Below are positions 1-7,234 of a stretch of DNA of 64,000 nt, in pieces. How positions within the stretch are numbered: the stretch's first letter is position 1; every line of letters starts with the position of its first letter. Source of the stretch: Desulfovibrio desulfuricans (GTDB lineage: Bacteria; Desulfobacterota; Desulfovibrionia; Desulfovibrionales; Desulfovibrionaceae); assembly GCA_015062205.1 (NCBI GenBank), contig SUVB01000018.1:1-64000 (forward strand), in the 5' to 3' direction. The notes under the pieces were generated by a model. It saw only the letters and a list, made by a program, of their open reading frames with translations. It ran no database searches and was not told the origin of the DNA. A program made the position numbers and the translations under genes.

Positions 1-1
1 G

Positions 2-544
2 AAACACGTCACGCGGCGGCCCGTGGTGGGAGGGTTCAACTGCCACGCGCATCGCTTCCACCACCTGGAATACTACCCTGATCCGCGCATCGGCTTGCAG
101 GCGTATTTCCAGATCGAAAAAGAAGAAATGCTCGGCGGCATCCGCTGCCCATTCGGCGCGCCTGGCGACCGCCTGTGGGTGCGCGAGACGTTCTATCCCA
201 TCTGGCGAAACGACCACACGTTGGCAGCCCTGTACCGCGCGGACGGCATTACGCTCGGCACGGACGATACGGGGGCGCAGTTGCACTGGTCGCCGGCGAT
301 CCACATGCCCCGCGAGGTGTCCCGGCTGACGCTGGAGATAACCGGCATCAGCGTGGAGCGGGTGCAAGACATTACTGATGGCGACGTTCGGGAAGAGGGT
401 ATGGGCGAGATCGCCGCTCGACAGACATGGATCGGCCGCACATCTTTCGCAAAGTTGTGGGATCAGATCTACGCCGCGCGGGGCCTTGGCTGGGCAGACA
501 ACCCCTATGTGTGGGTGGTGCGGTTCCGCCCGTTGGAGGCATAG
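2..544 (+). CDS. Phage ASCH/PUA-like protein, 5' end cut by window edge
   Basis: The reading frame is open from base 2, and the first visible residues (KHVTRRPV) resemble the 'KTQTRRPV' start region of a phage family whose core reads GDRLWVRETF and then PAIHMPREVSRLTLEI. Both of those motifs are visible, followed by an acidic turn (QDITDGDVREEG) typical of the same family. A GTG at 23 could start a shorter product, but the conserved TRRP segment lies upstream of it, so the real start is probably outside the window. Family members are often annotated as phage morphogenetic or ASCH-domain proteins. The molecular role is not established. It sits 2 bases before the replication gene. Confidence 0.6.
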   Translation, partial: KHVTRRPVVGGFNCHAHRFHHLEYYPDPRIGLQAYFQIEKEEMLGGIRCPFGAPGDRLWVRETFYPIWRNDHTLAALYRADGITLGTDDTGAQLHWSPAIHMPREVSRLTLEITGISVERVQDITDGDVREEGMGEIAARQTWIGRTSFAKLWDQIYAARGLGWADNPYVWVVRFRPLEA

Positions 545-546
545 CC

Positions 547-1554
547 ATGGCTTGGTTTCGTTGGCACGAAGGTACGGCAACCGACCCGAAGTTCCATGTC
601 GTTGCCCGCAAGAGTGGGCAGCCGGTAGCCTTTGTGGTGGCTGTTTGGGCGATGCTCTTGGAGCGAGCCAGTGCCGCGAAGGAACGTGGGCACATTGAGG
701 GCTTTGACTGTGAATCCGCTGACGTGATGCTGGGAATGCCCGACGGCGCGGCCTGCGCCATTGTGGAAGCCATGCAGGCGAAGGGGCTGATTGACGACGA
801 GTGCGTGTGCAAGTGGAACGAGCGTCAGCCCAAGCGTGAAGATGAAAGCGCAGCAGAACGGAAGCGCGAAAGCCGCGCCAGAAAGCGCACAGAGGAATCC
901 GAGTGTCACGTAGTGTCACGCAATGTCACACACGGTCACGACGATACCGAGAACGTCACACACGGTCACGCTAGAGTAGATAAGAGTAGAGAAGAAATAA
1001 ATACAGGGGGGGAGGGGGTTATATGCGCGCCCGCGCGCGTAGCAGGTTCCGTGCCGGAAAATCCCGCCGAAGACACCCCTGCCGTACCCGCCACACCGAA
1101 GCGCACCGACTGCCCCAGCAAGGGGCATCCGCAGTGGCGCGCCTTCCTGTCCTGCTGGGACGTGTACCCCGTGCAGCAGCGGCAGGAAGAGGCATGGCGC
1201 GAGTGGATGCGCCTGTATGAAAACCACACGCTTGCCGAGCCGTATGTCATCCGCGACGCCATCTTGCTGCTCTCGCAGGAGGACAGCCGATGGAGGCGCG
1301 GAAAGGTGCGCGACATGTCAAAGTGGCTCAACGGCAAGGGCTGGAACGACAAGCCCTTCTGCGAACCGTCAGCCGCCGTCCCGGTCGCCCCGGCAGGCGG
1401 CGGGCAGACGCGGGCCCCAACGGAGCACCAGCGACGGCAGCAGGAAAGCAGGAACATGGCGGCGGCGCTTCTGGCCGCCCGTGAGCAGGAACGGCAGCAG
1501 CACATGGGAGGCGGACATGCTGGACAGACAGCGATTGGCGATGCGGCTCGCTGA
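547..1554 (+). CDS. Phage replication protein, replisome-organizer-like
   Basis: The ATG at 547 directly follows the upstream stop and gives the family-like start MAWFRWHEGTATDPKF. The first ~90 residues look like the winged-helix N-terminus of phage replisome organizers (DnaD/gpO-type origin proteins), with 'MLLERAS' and 'VEAMQAKGLID' helices. A basic, charged linker (about residues 90-150, rich in K/R/E) is followed by a Pro/Ala-rich spacer and a second domain ending in a Gln-rich tail. The next gene, G39P-like, overlaps its 3' end, which fits a replication-initiation pair. The linker DNA around 905-975 contains short repeats of GTCACACACGGTCACG type. These could be origin iterons inside the gene, as in lambda O, but this is unproven. 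Confidence 0.6.
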   Translation: MAWFRWHEGTATDPKFHVVARKSGQPVAFVVAVWAMLLERASAAKERGHIEGFDCESADVMLGMPDGAACAIVEAMQAKGLIDDECVCKWNERQPKREDESAAERKRESRARKRTEESECHVVSRNVTHGHDDTENVTHGHARVDKSREEINTGGEGVICAPARVAGSVPENPAEDTPAVPATPKRTDCPSKGHPQWRAFLSCWDVYPVQQRQEEAWREWMRLYENHTLAEPYVIRDAILLLSQEDSRWRRGKVRDMSKWLNGKGWNDKPFCEPSAAVPVAPAGGGQTRAPTEHQRRQQESRNMAAALLAAREQERQQHMGGGHAGQTAIGDAAR

Positions 1555-1891
1555 AATGGAGGCGGTGTACCGCTCCGGCCGCTCCGGGGAGGAGCTTGCC
1601 CTGCTGGCCGACATCTGGGCTGCAGACCTGGCGGACGAGCGGCAGGAGGACGTGGAGCGGGCTATGCTGGAGCATCGGCGGCAAAGCACGTTTTTCCCGA
1701 CGCCCGCGCATATCCTGCGCATTCTGGCCACGACGCGCACCGCGCCCCGTGAGATGTTCCCGGCTTTGCCGGAGCCGGAACCGTCGCGCGACCCGCGCAT
1801 CCGCCGCCTTGTGATGCGCGCGCTCCACGGCGACAAGGCCGCCCGTGCGGAAATGGACGGCATCGTCGGCAGAACGGGGGGCATTCAGTGA
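1517..1891 (+). CDS. G39P-like helicase loader/inhibitor
   Basis: A 124-residue protein. The ATG at 1517 is chosen because GGGAGG lies just upstream and because it leaves only a 38-base overlap with the replication protein. The pattern 'LADIWAADL' followed by 'VERAMLEHRR' and 'FFPTPAHILRIL' is that of the N-terminal domain of SPP1 G39P and related phage helicase-loading or inhibitor proteins (a short helical domain with a conserved W and an F-P-T-P-A-x-I motif). The C-terminus is short and basic. Its position between the replication protein and the methylase supports a DNA-replication role. Identification is by motif only. Confidence 0.5.
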   Translation: MLDRQRLAMRLAEMEAVYRSGRSGEELALLADIWAADLADERQEDVERAMLEHRRQSTFFPTPAHILRILATTRTAPREMFPALPEPEPSRDPRIRRLVMRALHGDKAARAEMDGIVGRTGGIQ

Positions 1892-2385
1892 AAAACTTCA
1901 ACTCCAACACGGACAATTCCGAAGAATGGCTGACCCCGCCGGACATCCTGCAGGCGCTCGGCCCCTTTAACCTCGACCCCTGCGCTCCGGTCAACAGGCC
2001 GTGGGACATGGCGGCCAGGCACTACACCGTCCTCGATGACGGGCTTTCCAAGCCGTGGCAAGGGCGTGTCTGGCAGAATCCGCCTTACGGGAAGAAGGTC
2101 TTTGCGTGGCTGGAACGCCTTGCGGAACATCGCAGCGGCCTGGCCCTGATCTTCGCGCGCACGGAAACACGAGGTTTCCATCAGACCATCTGGCGGCAGG
2201 CGCACTCCGTGTTCTTCTTCCTCGGCCGCCTGCGCTTCTATCACCTGAACGGCGAGCAGGGCGGCACGGCCAATGCGCCGTCGTGCCTGGTCAGTTATTC
2301 GAGCGAGGACACATGCCGCATTGAAGATGCCTGCGACAACGGCAGCATCAAGGGGCAAATCATACTTTTCAACCGTGCTGGATAG
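1888..2385 (+). CDS. dam: Phage DNA N6-adenine methyltransferase (Dam family)
   Basis: A 165-residue protein of the phage Dam type (the short phage N6-adenine methylases). Visible motifs are FNLDPCA (residues 27-33, the acidic AdoMet-side motif) and the catalytic NPPY (64-67) within WQNPPYGKK, followed by ALIFARTETRGFH and the FFLGRLRF strand typical of this family. Its start overlaps the stop of the previous gene (ATGA-type coupling). It probably methylates adenine in phage DNA, either to avoid host restriction or to time replication or packaging. The recognition site cannot be read from sequence alone. Confidence 0.88.
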   Translation: MKNFNSNTDNSEEWLTPPDILQALGPFNLDPCAPVNRPWDMAARHYTVLDDGLSKPWQGRVWQNPPYGKKVFAWLERLAEHRSGLALIFARTETRGFHQTIWRQAHSVFFFLGRLRFYHLNGEQGGTANAPSCLVSYSSEDTCRIEDACDNGSIKGQIILFNRAG

Positions 2386-2397
2386 CGGAGAGGCAAT

Positions 2398-2571
2398 ATG
2401 TGCAAGGCCGAAGAAAAGAGTGCCGGCGTGAATGTCACAATCAAATGCAACATGTCCGCATGGGGCAGCCTAAAACTCGGTTTTTGTTTTGGGGTTGGCG
2501 TGATGGGGTGCATTATTGCCGGGCATCTGGGAAATAGGCTGTGGGACTTTCTGCTGGCGGTGCTCGGATAA
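2398..2571 (+). CDS. Small single-span membrane protein
   Basis: A 57-codon frame starting MCKAEEK with GGAGAGG upstream of the ATG. Residues ~26-55 form one hydrophobic segment (LGFCFGVGVMGCIIAG then WDFLLAVLG). The stop overlaps the next start (TAATG). Tight packing and a good ribosome-binding site support a real gene. No family recognised. Confidence 0.5.
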   Translation: MCKAEEKSAGVNVTIKCNMSAWGSLKLGFCFGVGVMGCIIAGHLGNRLWDFLLAVLG

Positions 2572-3086
2572 TGGCCGGCACACTCACTGTTCCGGCAAGC
2601 GCCCTGCGCGGGAAGGACTTGCGGCATATGACCGTGGCCGAGGTTGAGGCCATGGCGGAACAGGCGGGCGCAAAACCCCCGGCGTGTGCCGCAGCCCCCA
2701 GGAAAGGCAACGCCGTCAAGGCCGTGTGCCGCCTGCCCATGGCCGGGCGCAGCTACGACACAGAACGCATGAAGAGCCAGCTTGAGGTGGATTACGCCGC
2801 AGTGCTGGAAAGAGAGAAGATGGCCGGAAAGATTTTGGAGTGGCGCTACGAGAGCATAACCCTGAACCTGGCCGACAACACATCCTACACGCCGGATTTT
2901 CTGGTCATCGCCGGCGATGGGCACATGGAGCTGCATGAGACCAAGGGGTTCTGGCGCCCGAAAGACCGCATCAAGCTCAAAACCGCCGCCCGGCAGCACC
3001 CGTGGTTCATTTTTTTGAGCGTCATGCGGGACAAGGACGGAGAATGGGTTTTCAAGCGGTACGGGCAGGGAAAGCGGAAAAAGTGA
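2571..3086 (+). CDS. DUF1064-like phage nuclease (PD-(D/E)XK fold)
   Basis: A 171-residue protein. The ATG at 2571 overlaps the previous stop. The C-terminal half carries a PD-(D/E)XK-type active site: YTPDF (D109), then ELHETKG (E123, K125), then 'FWRPKDRIKLKTAA' and 'HPWFIF', the order seen in DUF1064 phage proteins. The N-terminal ~60 residues are a helical, Ala-rich extension containing a short acidic helix. Such nucleases usually lie in phage replication modules and may act on branched or single-stranded DNA. That substrate assignment is inference from neighbours (replication protein, Dam). Confidence 0.7.
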   Translation: MAGTLTVPASALRGKDLRHMTVAEVEAMAEQAGAKPPACAAAPRKGNAVKAVCRLPMAGRSYDTERMKSQLEVDYAAVLEREKMAGKILEWRYESITLNLADNTSYTPDFLVIAGDGHMELHETKGFWRPKDRIKLKTAARQHPWFIFLSVMRDKDGEWVFKRYGQGKRKK

Positions 3087-3093
3087 GGCAGGC

Positions 3094-3300
3094 ATGAAAA
3101 GCGTCAGAGAGCGGTTGCGGGAGCAAACGTGGGCAGAGGGACGTAAAAAACTGGTCGGCGAGGGCGTGAGATTCCAGAGGATACGCCGCATCACAGGCTA
3201 CCTGGTCGGCACAACCGACCGCTTCAACAATGCCAAGCGCGCCGAGGAACACGACCGGGTGAAGCACGGCATGGGAGGTGCTGGCTATGGGCGCAACTGA
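3094..3300 (+). CDS. Orphan NrdD C-terminal-like small protein
   Basis: A 68-residue protein whose centre (FQRIRRITGYLVGTTDRFNN, then AKRAEEHDRVKH) closely resembles the segment near the glycyl-radical end of anaerobic ribonucleotide reductase (NrdD). The rest of the reductase is absent, and so are the CxxC zinc pair and the glycyl-radical loop, so it cannot be an active reductase alone. Small stand-alone versions are seen in other phages. The role may be structural or regulatory, acting on the host enzyme, or the name may simply be inherited. Starts 7 bases after the nuclease with AGGC upstream, and overlaps the next gene. Confidence 0.6.
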   Translation: MKSVRERLREQTWAEGRKKLVGEGVRFQRIRRITGYLVGTTDRFNNAKRAEEHDRVKHGMGGAGYGRN

Positions 3301-3526
3301 AAGGCTCAACGCTCCTGCCATGTCGCTTGCGCGGCAGCTTGCGGAAGAAAAGGCCCGCGCAGACCGTCTCGAAAGTGAGGCCGCCTGGCTGGCCATAAAG
3401 GCCGCAGGCATGGGCCGCTGGATATGGCAGCACTGCGAGCAGGAATTGCCCTACCCGTATGAAGCCGTGGACTGGCGCCGCGCCGCGCGCAAAGCCGTGA
3501 CCGGCGACACCGAAGGAGGCGCGTAG
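3287..3526 (+). CDS. Small phage protein, unknown
   Basis: 79 residues from the ATG at 3287, which has GGGAGG about 9 bases upstream (a GTG at 3278 is the alternative). The N-terminal half is a charged helix (SLARQLAEEKARADRLE). The C-terminal half has the aromatic 'WIWQHCEQELPYPYEAVDWRRAAR'-like pattern, shared with many small phage genes of unknown function. It overlaps the NrdD-like gene by 14 bases, so translation is coupled. Confidence 0.55.
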   Translation: MGATERLNAPAMSLARQLAEEKARADRLESEAAWLAIKAAGMGRWIWQHCEQELPYPYEAVDWRRAARKAVTGDTEGGA

Positions 3527-3528
3527 CC

Positions 3529-3837
3529 GTGGCTATCGTGAATCACTCCAGTGGTGGCAAGACACTGAAGGAACGGTTTGTGACAAACTGCGGACGGTGG
3601 ATTTACGGGTTCATCAAGCGGCATCCCGTGTGCGGCCTGGCACTGTGCGCGGCGCTGTACCCGGTATGCGTTGCTGCGGATATCGTGCAGGCCTTCCTTG
3701 GTCACGGCTGGGCCGGGGCGGCGAGACAGGCGCGCAAGGGCTGGGCCGGGGCTGTCGGGATGTGGCGTAATCGCCGCATCATCTGGCATGGGGCCCACCT
3801 GCCGCCGCGGGAGCCAAAGGGGGAGGACACGCAATGA
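3529..3837 (+). CDS. Phage membrane-associated protein, unknown
   Basis: 102 residues from a GTG start with GGAGGCG upstream. One hydrophobic stretch (about residues 33-57, GLALCAALYPVCVAADIVQA) is flanked by basic segments, so a single-span or membrane-surface protein is likely. The stop overlaps the next ATG. No recognisable family. Confidence 0.5.
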   Translation: MAIVNHSSGGKTLKERFVTNCGRWIYGFIKRHPVCGLALCAALYPVCVAADIVQAFLGHGWAGAARQARKGWAGAVGMWRNRRIIWHGAHLPPREPKGEDTQ

Positions 3838-4085
3838 GGATGATTTGCTGGGCTCTGGTGGAGATCGCTCGCATCACAGGCTGTTGTGGCATTCTCTACA
3901 TGGCCTGTCTGTTGCTCAAGGACGGCTTGAGCGAAATAACCGTAACTCTGCTTATCTTCATAGCCGGGACTGCGCTGTGCTTCGGCGGCCATAACTACAA
4001 GGAGACCAAGGTGTGTCCGCATTGCGGCAAGATCATCAACGGCGAAAGGAAGGATGGGACGGATGTCAACACAAAAATCCATTGA
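3834..4085 (+). CDS. Two-span membrane protein with zinc-ribbon knuckle
   Basis: 83 residues. Two hydrophobic segments (about 5-27 and 36-52) are followed by VCPHCGK, a single CxxC knuckle. The ATG overlaps the previous stop (ATGA). Probably an inner-membrane protein with its CxxC tail in the cytoplasm. Function unknown. Confidence 0.5.
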   Translation: MRMICWALVEIARITGCCGILYMACLLLKDGLSEITVTLLIFIAGTALCFGGHNYKETKVCPHCGKIINGERKDGTDVNTKIH

Positions 4086-4323
4086 TGGGGGTAGAGAGCA
4101 GATGAACCAGCCTTGTGTTGTGTATGAGCCGAAAATACTACGCAATATGGCTGAAATATGTGAAAAAATGGGTGTTTGTCCAAAAACTGTTAGGACATGG
4201 AAAAAGAATGGTGCGCCGATTACAGTCGAAGGGCGCGGTAGTAAGAAAAAGTATAGCACTGAAGCTATGCGTCTTCAAATATGGAGAGAAATATTTAACA
4301 TGAAAAATCAGAGAGAAGTTTAA
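4054..4323 (+). CDS. Small helix-turn-helix DNA-binding protein
   Basis: 89 residues from the ATG at 4054 (ATGs at 4063 and 4102 are alternatives, each with purine-rich sequence upstream). The segment MAEICEKMGVCPKTVRTW reads as a helix-turn-helix of the MerR/excisionase or Nu1-like type, followed by a basic wing (GRGSKKKYS). Base composition turns AT-rich here compared with upstream genes. It ends the leftward replication/accessory block and overlaps the convergent gene by 29 bases. A regulator or an excisionase-like role is possible. Confidence 0.55.
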   Translation: MGRMSTQKSIDGGREQMNQPCVVYEPKILRNMAEICEKMGVCPKTVRTWKKNGAPITVEGRGSKKKYSTEAMRLQIWREIFNMKNQREV

Positions 4324-4663
4324 TTAGCTCATTCAGAAATAAAAATGCTACCGTAATTGCGGCGTAAAATGCGGCAAGTGCATTAAGTTTTGACGACAGA
4401 TATATATAATTTTTATGTGTTTTGTTGAGTTCAGTATTATATAAATTTACAATAGTTTTATATTTGATAGTAAAAAGTTGAGTGAATTTTATAATTGTTC
4501 TCATTTTTAGAGGCATTCCCCCGTAACAATTCCCGAAATATGGAGCATCCAATTCACCAAAGTCGCTAGAATAGTCGAGATTCGCAGATTTCCACCAAAA
4601 GCACGCTGAAAGGAAGCCAGTAATAGTAGAGAGGAAAGTCAATAGCGTAGCTAGCGTAGCCAT
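4295..4663 (-). CDS. AT-rich two-span membrane protein (moron candidate)
   Basis: The only reverse-strand gene of the left half. The start is taken at 4663 (MATLATLL), because GGAGG lies 5 bases upstream; an upstream ATG at 4675 is possible. An N-terminal hydrophobic segment (TLATLLTFLSTITGFLSACF) and a C-terminal one (AAFYAAITVAFLFLNELI) flank a polar middle. Low GC, isolation and opposite orientation are typical of lysogeny-expressed accessory genes, which can act for example in superinfection exclusion. No family is recognised, so that role is only a guess. TTGACA occurs at about 4,685 on this strand. Confidence 0.5.
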   Translation of the reverse strand: MATLATLLTFLSTITGFLSACFWWKSANLDYSSDFGELDAPYFGNCYGGMPLKMRTIIKFTQLFTIKYKTIVNLYNTELNKTHKNYIYLSSKLNALAAFYAAITVAFLFLNELIKLLSDFSC

Positions 4664-4789
4664 ATGCGCCTCCATGAAAAAACTGTCAACCTGTCACCAG
4701 CTATGCCTCAACCTTCCCCAGCCTATCCTCAGCCTATCCGCCTGTAAATCCTGTGGTACGCTTTTGCCAAAAAACGGCAGGAGGGAACC

Positions 4790-5395
4790 ATGACAGCGAA
4801 AGACAACTTCCGAACGGCCAACCTGTTCACGCAAAAGTGGGAAAAGGGCTACGTCAACCATCCCAACGATCCGGGCGGCGCGACCTACAACGGCGTCTCC
4901 CTGCGCTTCCTCAAGCAGACCGGCATCGACATCAACGGTGACGGGCACATCGACATCAAGGACATCCTGACCCTCTATCGGAACAAAGACCAGGATAAAG
5001 TTGACCAAATTTTTTACCGGGCCTTCTGGGAAGAGCCCGCGCTTGACCGTCTGATCTCCCTGCCCGTGCAGTGCGTCGTCTATGACACCAACGTCAATAC
5101 GGGCCGAACCCGCTCCATCCTCTGCCTGCAGGCGGCAGTCAACGCCCTCGCCGGGAAGCCTCTGCTCAAGGAGGACGGCGCCTGCGGCCCCCTCACCGTG
5201 CAGGCCGTCCGCGACCTGAACAATGCGGGCAAGGGCCTCGCCCTGGCGGAAGCCGCCATCGGCAAGCGACTCGCCTTTCACAACATGCTTGTCAACAGGT
5301 CTCCCTACCCCGACGGGCGCGACTATCGCCCGTTCGGCAAGGGCTGGCGCAACCGCTGCAACGATCTCCTGTCCTATGTCCGGGGGCTCAAATAA
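4790..5395 (+). CDS. GH108-family endolysin
   Basis: 201 residues. The N-terminal motif WEKGYVNHPNDPGGAT (residues 17-32) matches the 'EGGYVNDPxDPGGAT' signature of glycoside hydrolase family 108 muramidases, with E18 as the expected catalytic acid. Residues 47-58 (DINGDGHIDIKD) form a perfect EF-hand/dockerin-type calcium loop. The C-terminal part (LCLQAAVNAL, then DGACGPLTVQAV) is the associated peptidoglycan-binding domain. There is no signal peptide, so export depends on the holin nearby. GGCAGGAGGG precedes the ATG. It opens the lysis cluster. Confidence 0.9.
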   Translation: MTAKDNFRTANLFTQKWEKGYVNHPNDPGGATYNGVSLRFLKQTGIDINGDGHIDIKDILTLYRNKDQDKVDQIFYRAFWEEPALDRLISLPVQCVVYDTNVNTGRTRSILCLQAAVNALAGKPLLKEDGACGPLTVQAVRDLNNAGKGLALAEAAIGKRLAFHNMLVNRSPYPDGRDYRPFGKGWRNRCNDLLSYVRGLK

Positions 5396-5751
5396 TGGGC
5401 CGCGTGTGGCTGTCCATGGCTGCCGGCGCCGTGGCGCTGCTGTGCCTCATCTACGCAGTCGCCCGGCACGTCTGGAGCGTGGAGGCACGGCTGGACACGG
5501 CGACCGCCCGTATTGACCTCTTACAGCAGGCCCAGGGGCTTGCCGATGCCGCAGAGGCGGAAGCCCTGGCGGCAAGGAAGGTGCAGGATGAAAAGAATCA
5601 ATGGCGCGTCACGGAAACTGAAAATGTGCTGCGCAACAATGATGACTGGGGCCGCGCTGTGCTGCCTGATGACGTTATCCGGCTGCTCCGGCACGGCGCA
5701 ACCGACGGCGGAGCCGGTGCGGTTCCTGCCCCCGGTGATGCTTCTCGATGA
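5395..5751 (+). CDS. Rz-like i-spanin
   Basis: 118 residues, with one N-terminal membrane span (about 6-24) and then a long charged helix (VEARLDTATARIDLLQQ) ending with ENVLRNNDDWGRAVLPDDV. The tail 'NxWxxxxLPxxV' is typical of Rz proteins. The start overlaps the endolysin stop. A lipoprotein gene is nested in another frame over its 3' part, the classical Rz/Rz1 arrangement. It should span the periplasm with the o-spanin and fuse the membranes at lysis. Confidence 0.8.
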   Translation: MGRVWLSMAAGAVALLCLIYAVARHVWSVEARLDTATARIDLLQQAQGLADAAEAEALAARKVQDEKNQWRVTETENVLRNNDDWGRAVLPDDVIRLLRHGATDGGAGAVPAPGDASR

Positions 5752-5917
5752 CTGCCCGTTGCCGCCCCGCGACGGCGCGAAAACCGTAGGCGACCTGGTA
5801 CGCATAGTCATCGCCGACGAGAACGCCATCAAAGCCCACAACGTCAACATGCAGGCCCTGCGCGAATACCGGGCCAAAATGCTGAAACTGGAGGGCAACC
5901 ATGGAAAGGGTAACTGA
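5588..5917 (+). CDS. Rz1-like o-spanin lipoprotein
   Basis: 109 residues starting inside the i-spanin gene in another frame. The ATG at 5588 is chosen because it gives a signal peptide ending in a lipobox (LSGC, Cys33). An AAGG motif lies upstream. The mature part begins with Pro-containing linker sequence, then PLPPRDGAKTVGDLVR and a helical tail, longer than the very short Rz1 of lambda. Outer-membrane lipoprotein partner of the i-spanin. Confidence 0.78.
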   Translation: MKRINGASRKLKMCCATMMTGAALCCLMTLSGCSGTAQPTAEPVRFLPPVMLLDDCPLPPRDGAKTVGDLVRIVIADENAIKAHNVNMQALREYRAKMLKLEGNHGKGN

Positions 5918-6410
5918 CATGAACATGATTCAATCAGGCAGCGGCGGGCAACAGTATCTTGATGCCATTCGGGAATCCTGGCCGCTGTTCGCCTTTACCG
6001 GCGGCGCGGCCTTCCTGTTCGGGCTCAAGCGCATCAAGGGAGGGTTCAAGCAGCGGACGCTGGTGCAGATTGTCAGCCACGTCACCCTGCAGGGCATCAC
6101 GCAGGGGTTCATCGGCGGGGGAGCCGCGCTGCTTGCCCCCATGTTCTGTGAGGCCGTCACCCCGGCAATACAGCTTGGCATAGGCCTCTTCTTCGGCATT
6201 TACGGCACGGGCGCGGTCATGGCCTTCGCGCGCTCCAAGTTCGGCCTCACCACGTTCGACCCCATGGACGAGGCGGACATGAACGCCATACGCGACGCCA
6301 TGCCCGAAGACATGCGGCGGCAACACGCGCGGCAGTGTCCCTTCCATGCCCACGGGGACGACGCCCCGGCGGACGAAGCCTGCCAGGGTTGCGGGGACTG
6401 CGAGAAGTAG
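5901..6410 (+). CDS. Putative holin (three membrane spans)
   Basis: 169 residues (the ATG at 5901 has GGAGG 7 bases upstream; the ATG at 5919 is an alternative with AAGGG). Three hydrophobic segments (about 27-43, 64-85, 88-110) are followed by a charged cytoplasmic tail that ends in a Cys/His-rich patch (HAHGDDAPADEACQGCGDC). The gene is inside the lysis cluster after the spanins. Holin assignment rests on topology and position, not on a motif. Confidence 0.6.
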   Translation: MERVTDMNMIQSGSGGQQYLDAIRESWPLFAFTGGAAFLFGLKRIKGGFKQRTLVQIVSHVTLQGITQGFIGGGAALLAPMFCEAVTPAIQLGIGLFFGIYGTGAVMAFARSKFGLTTFDPMDEADMNAIRDAMPEDMRRQHARQCPFHAHGDDAPADEACQGCGDCEK

Positions 6411-6420
6411 CGGGGGAACC

Positions 6421-6771
6421 ATGTTCAAAACGAAGGCCGCGCAGGAGAAGCGCAAACAGACCTGGTGCCCCATGGGCCGGGTGTCCGTGCAGAACGTCGA
6501 GGGGGCGCGGGTGCAGGCCCTTCAGGCAGGCGCGTTCAACATCGTCAACTTCGGGCAGGGCAAGCCTTCCGGCGCGGATGCTCCCATCTATCTGGCCTGC
6601 ACCTGTGTCGGGCCACACTGCCCCCTGTACCGCCCCGGCATCCTGCCGTGGCGCTGGGGACGCTGCGCCCTCGCCCAGCCTGCGGACGGGCCGTGGATTT
6701 TCGCGGCCTTCATCGCCCTTGGCGGCATTGCCGCCGCGACGCTCACATTCTTTCTGGCCGGAGGAGCATGA
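6421..6771 (+). CDS. Phage protein with C-terminal membrane anchor, unknown
   Basis: 116 residues from the ATG at 6421 (AGCGGGGG upstream). A basic N-terminus, several cysteines (CTCVGPHCPLYRPG) that might bind a metal, and one C-terminal hydrophobic segment (WIFAAFIALGGIAAATLTFF). Tail-anchored inner-membrane protein by appearance. It lies between lysis and packaging genes. No family recognised. Confidence 0.5.
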   Translation: MFKTKAAQEKRKQTWCPMGRVSVQNVEGARVQALQAGAFNIVNFGQGKPSGADAPIYLACTCVGPHCPLYRPGILPWRWGRCALAQPADGPWIFAAFIALGGIAAATLTFFLAGGA

Positions 6772-6774
6772 TTT

Positions 6775-6993
6775 ATGGCGAGCATGGATGGGAGACAGAT
6801 CGGCCCGTGCCGCCGATGCCGGCAGAAGCTGTTGCTCAACCCGGAAAACGGCATGTGCGTCTGCTGCGAGAACGATTGGCTGTGGGAGGAGATCAACCGG
6901 CGCGACCTCATGCTTTCGCAGTGCCGGCGGGAGAAGCAGGAGCTTTTTGTGAAATTGAGCCAGGCCCGTGCGCAAAACGTGGGGGGTGCGTAA
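6775..6993 (+). CDS. Small Cys-rich phage protein
   Basis: 72 residues. Two cysteine pairs (PCRRCRQ and CVCC) in the first 40 residues suggest a small zinc-binding knuckle, followed by a helical, charged tail. GGAGG lies ~10 bases before the ATG. The stop codon overlaps the next ATG (TAATG), coupling it to the Ogr-like gene. Confidence 0.5.
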   Translation: MASMDGRQIGPCRRCRQKLLLNPENGMCVCCENDWLWEEINRRDLMLSQCRREKQELFVKLSQARAQNVGGA

Positions 6994-7232
6994 TGTGTGA
7001 AAAACGCGGCTACCTGTGTCCGGCCTGTGGAAAGTCCACCACATCGGTGATCCAGACCGCTTCTCTCTCCAGTTGCGTCATCAGGACGCGCCGATGCCTC
7101 ACCTGCGGGCACATCCATGAAACGACGGAAATCGCGGTCGATACGGCAAGCGCCCTGCGCGAGGCCGTTCGTGTGCTGGCGGAGCACCTGGCCGCGCGCA
7201 CCGCAAACAGGACTGAAGGCGCGGGGGTCTAG
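6993..7232 (+). CDS. Ogr/Delta-like zinc-finger late activator
   Basis: 79 residues with C9-x2-C12 and C35-x2-C38. The 22-residue gap between the pairs equals that of P2 Ogr (C-x2-C-x22-C-x4-C), although the last pair here is spaced by 2. The region between has the Ogr-like S/T- and R-rich pattern and 'CLTCGHIHETTE' after it. Ogr/Delta proteins activate phage late promoters from sites near -55. Three 25-bp dyads that would fit this role lie upstream of three virion operons in this window (16,330, 39,230, 30,494). The link between protein and sites is inference. Confidence 0.65.
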   Translation: MCEKRGYLCPACGKSTTSVIQTASLSSCVIRTRRCLTCGHIHETTEIAVDTASALREAVRVLAEHLAARTANRTEGAGV

Positions 7233-7234
7233 GG

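Noticed and set aside
4675..4789. Tandem CAGCCTATCC repeats as a promoter or operator before the endolysin
   Set aside because: Only two imperfect copies, with no -10/-35 and no recurrence elsewhere, so nothing can be claimed.
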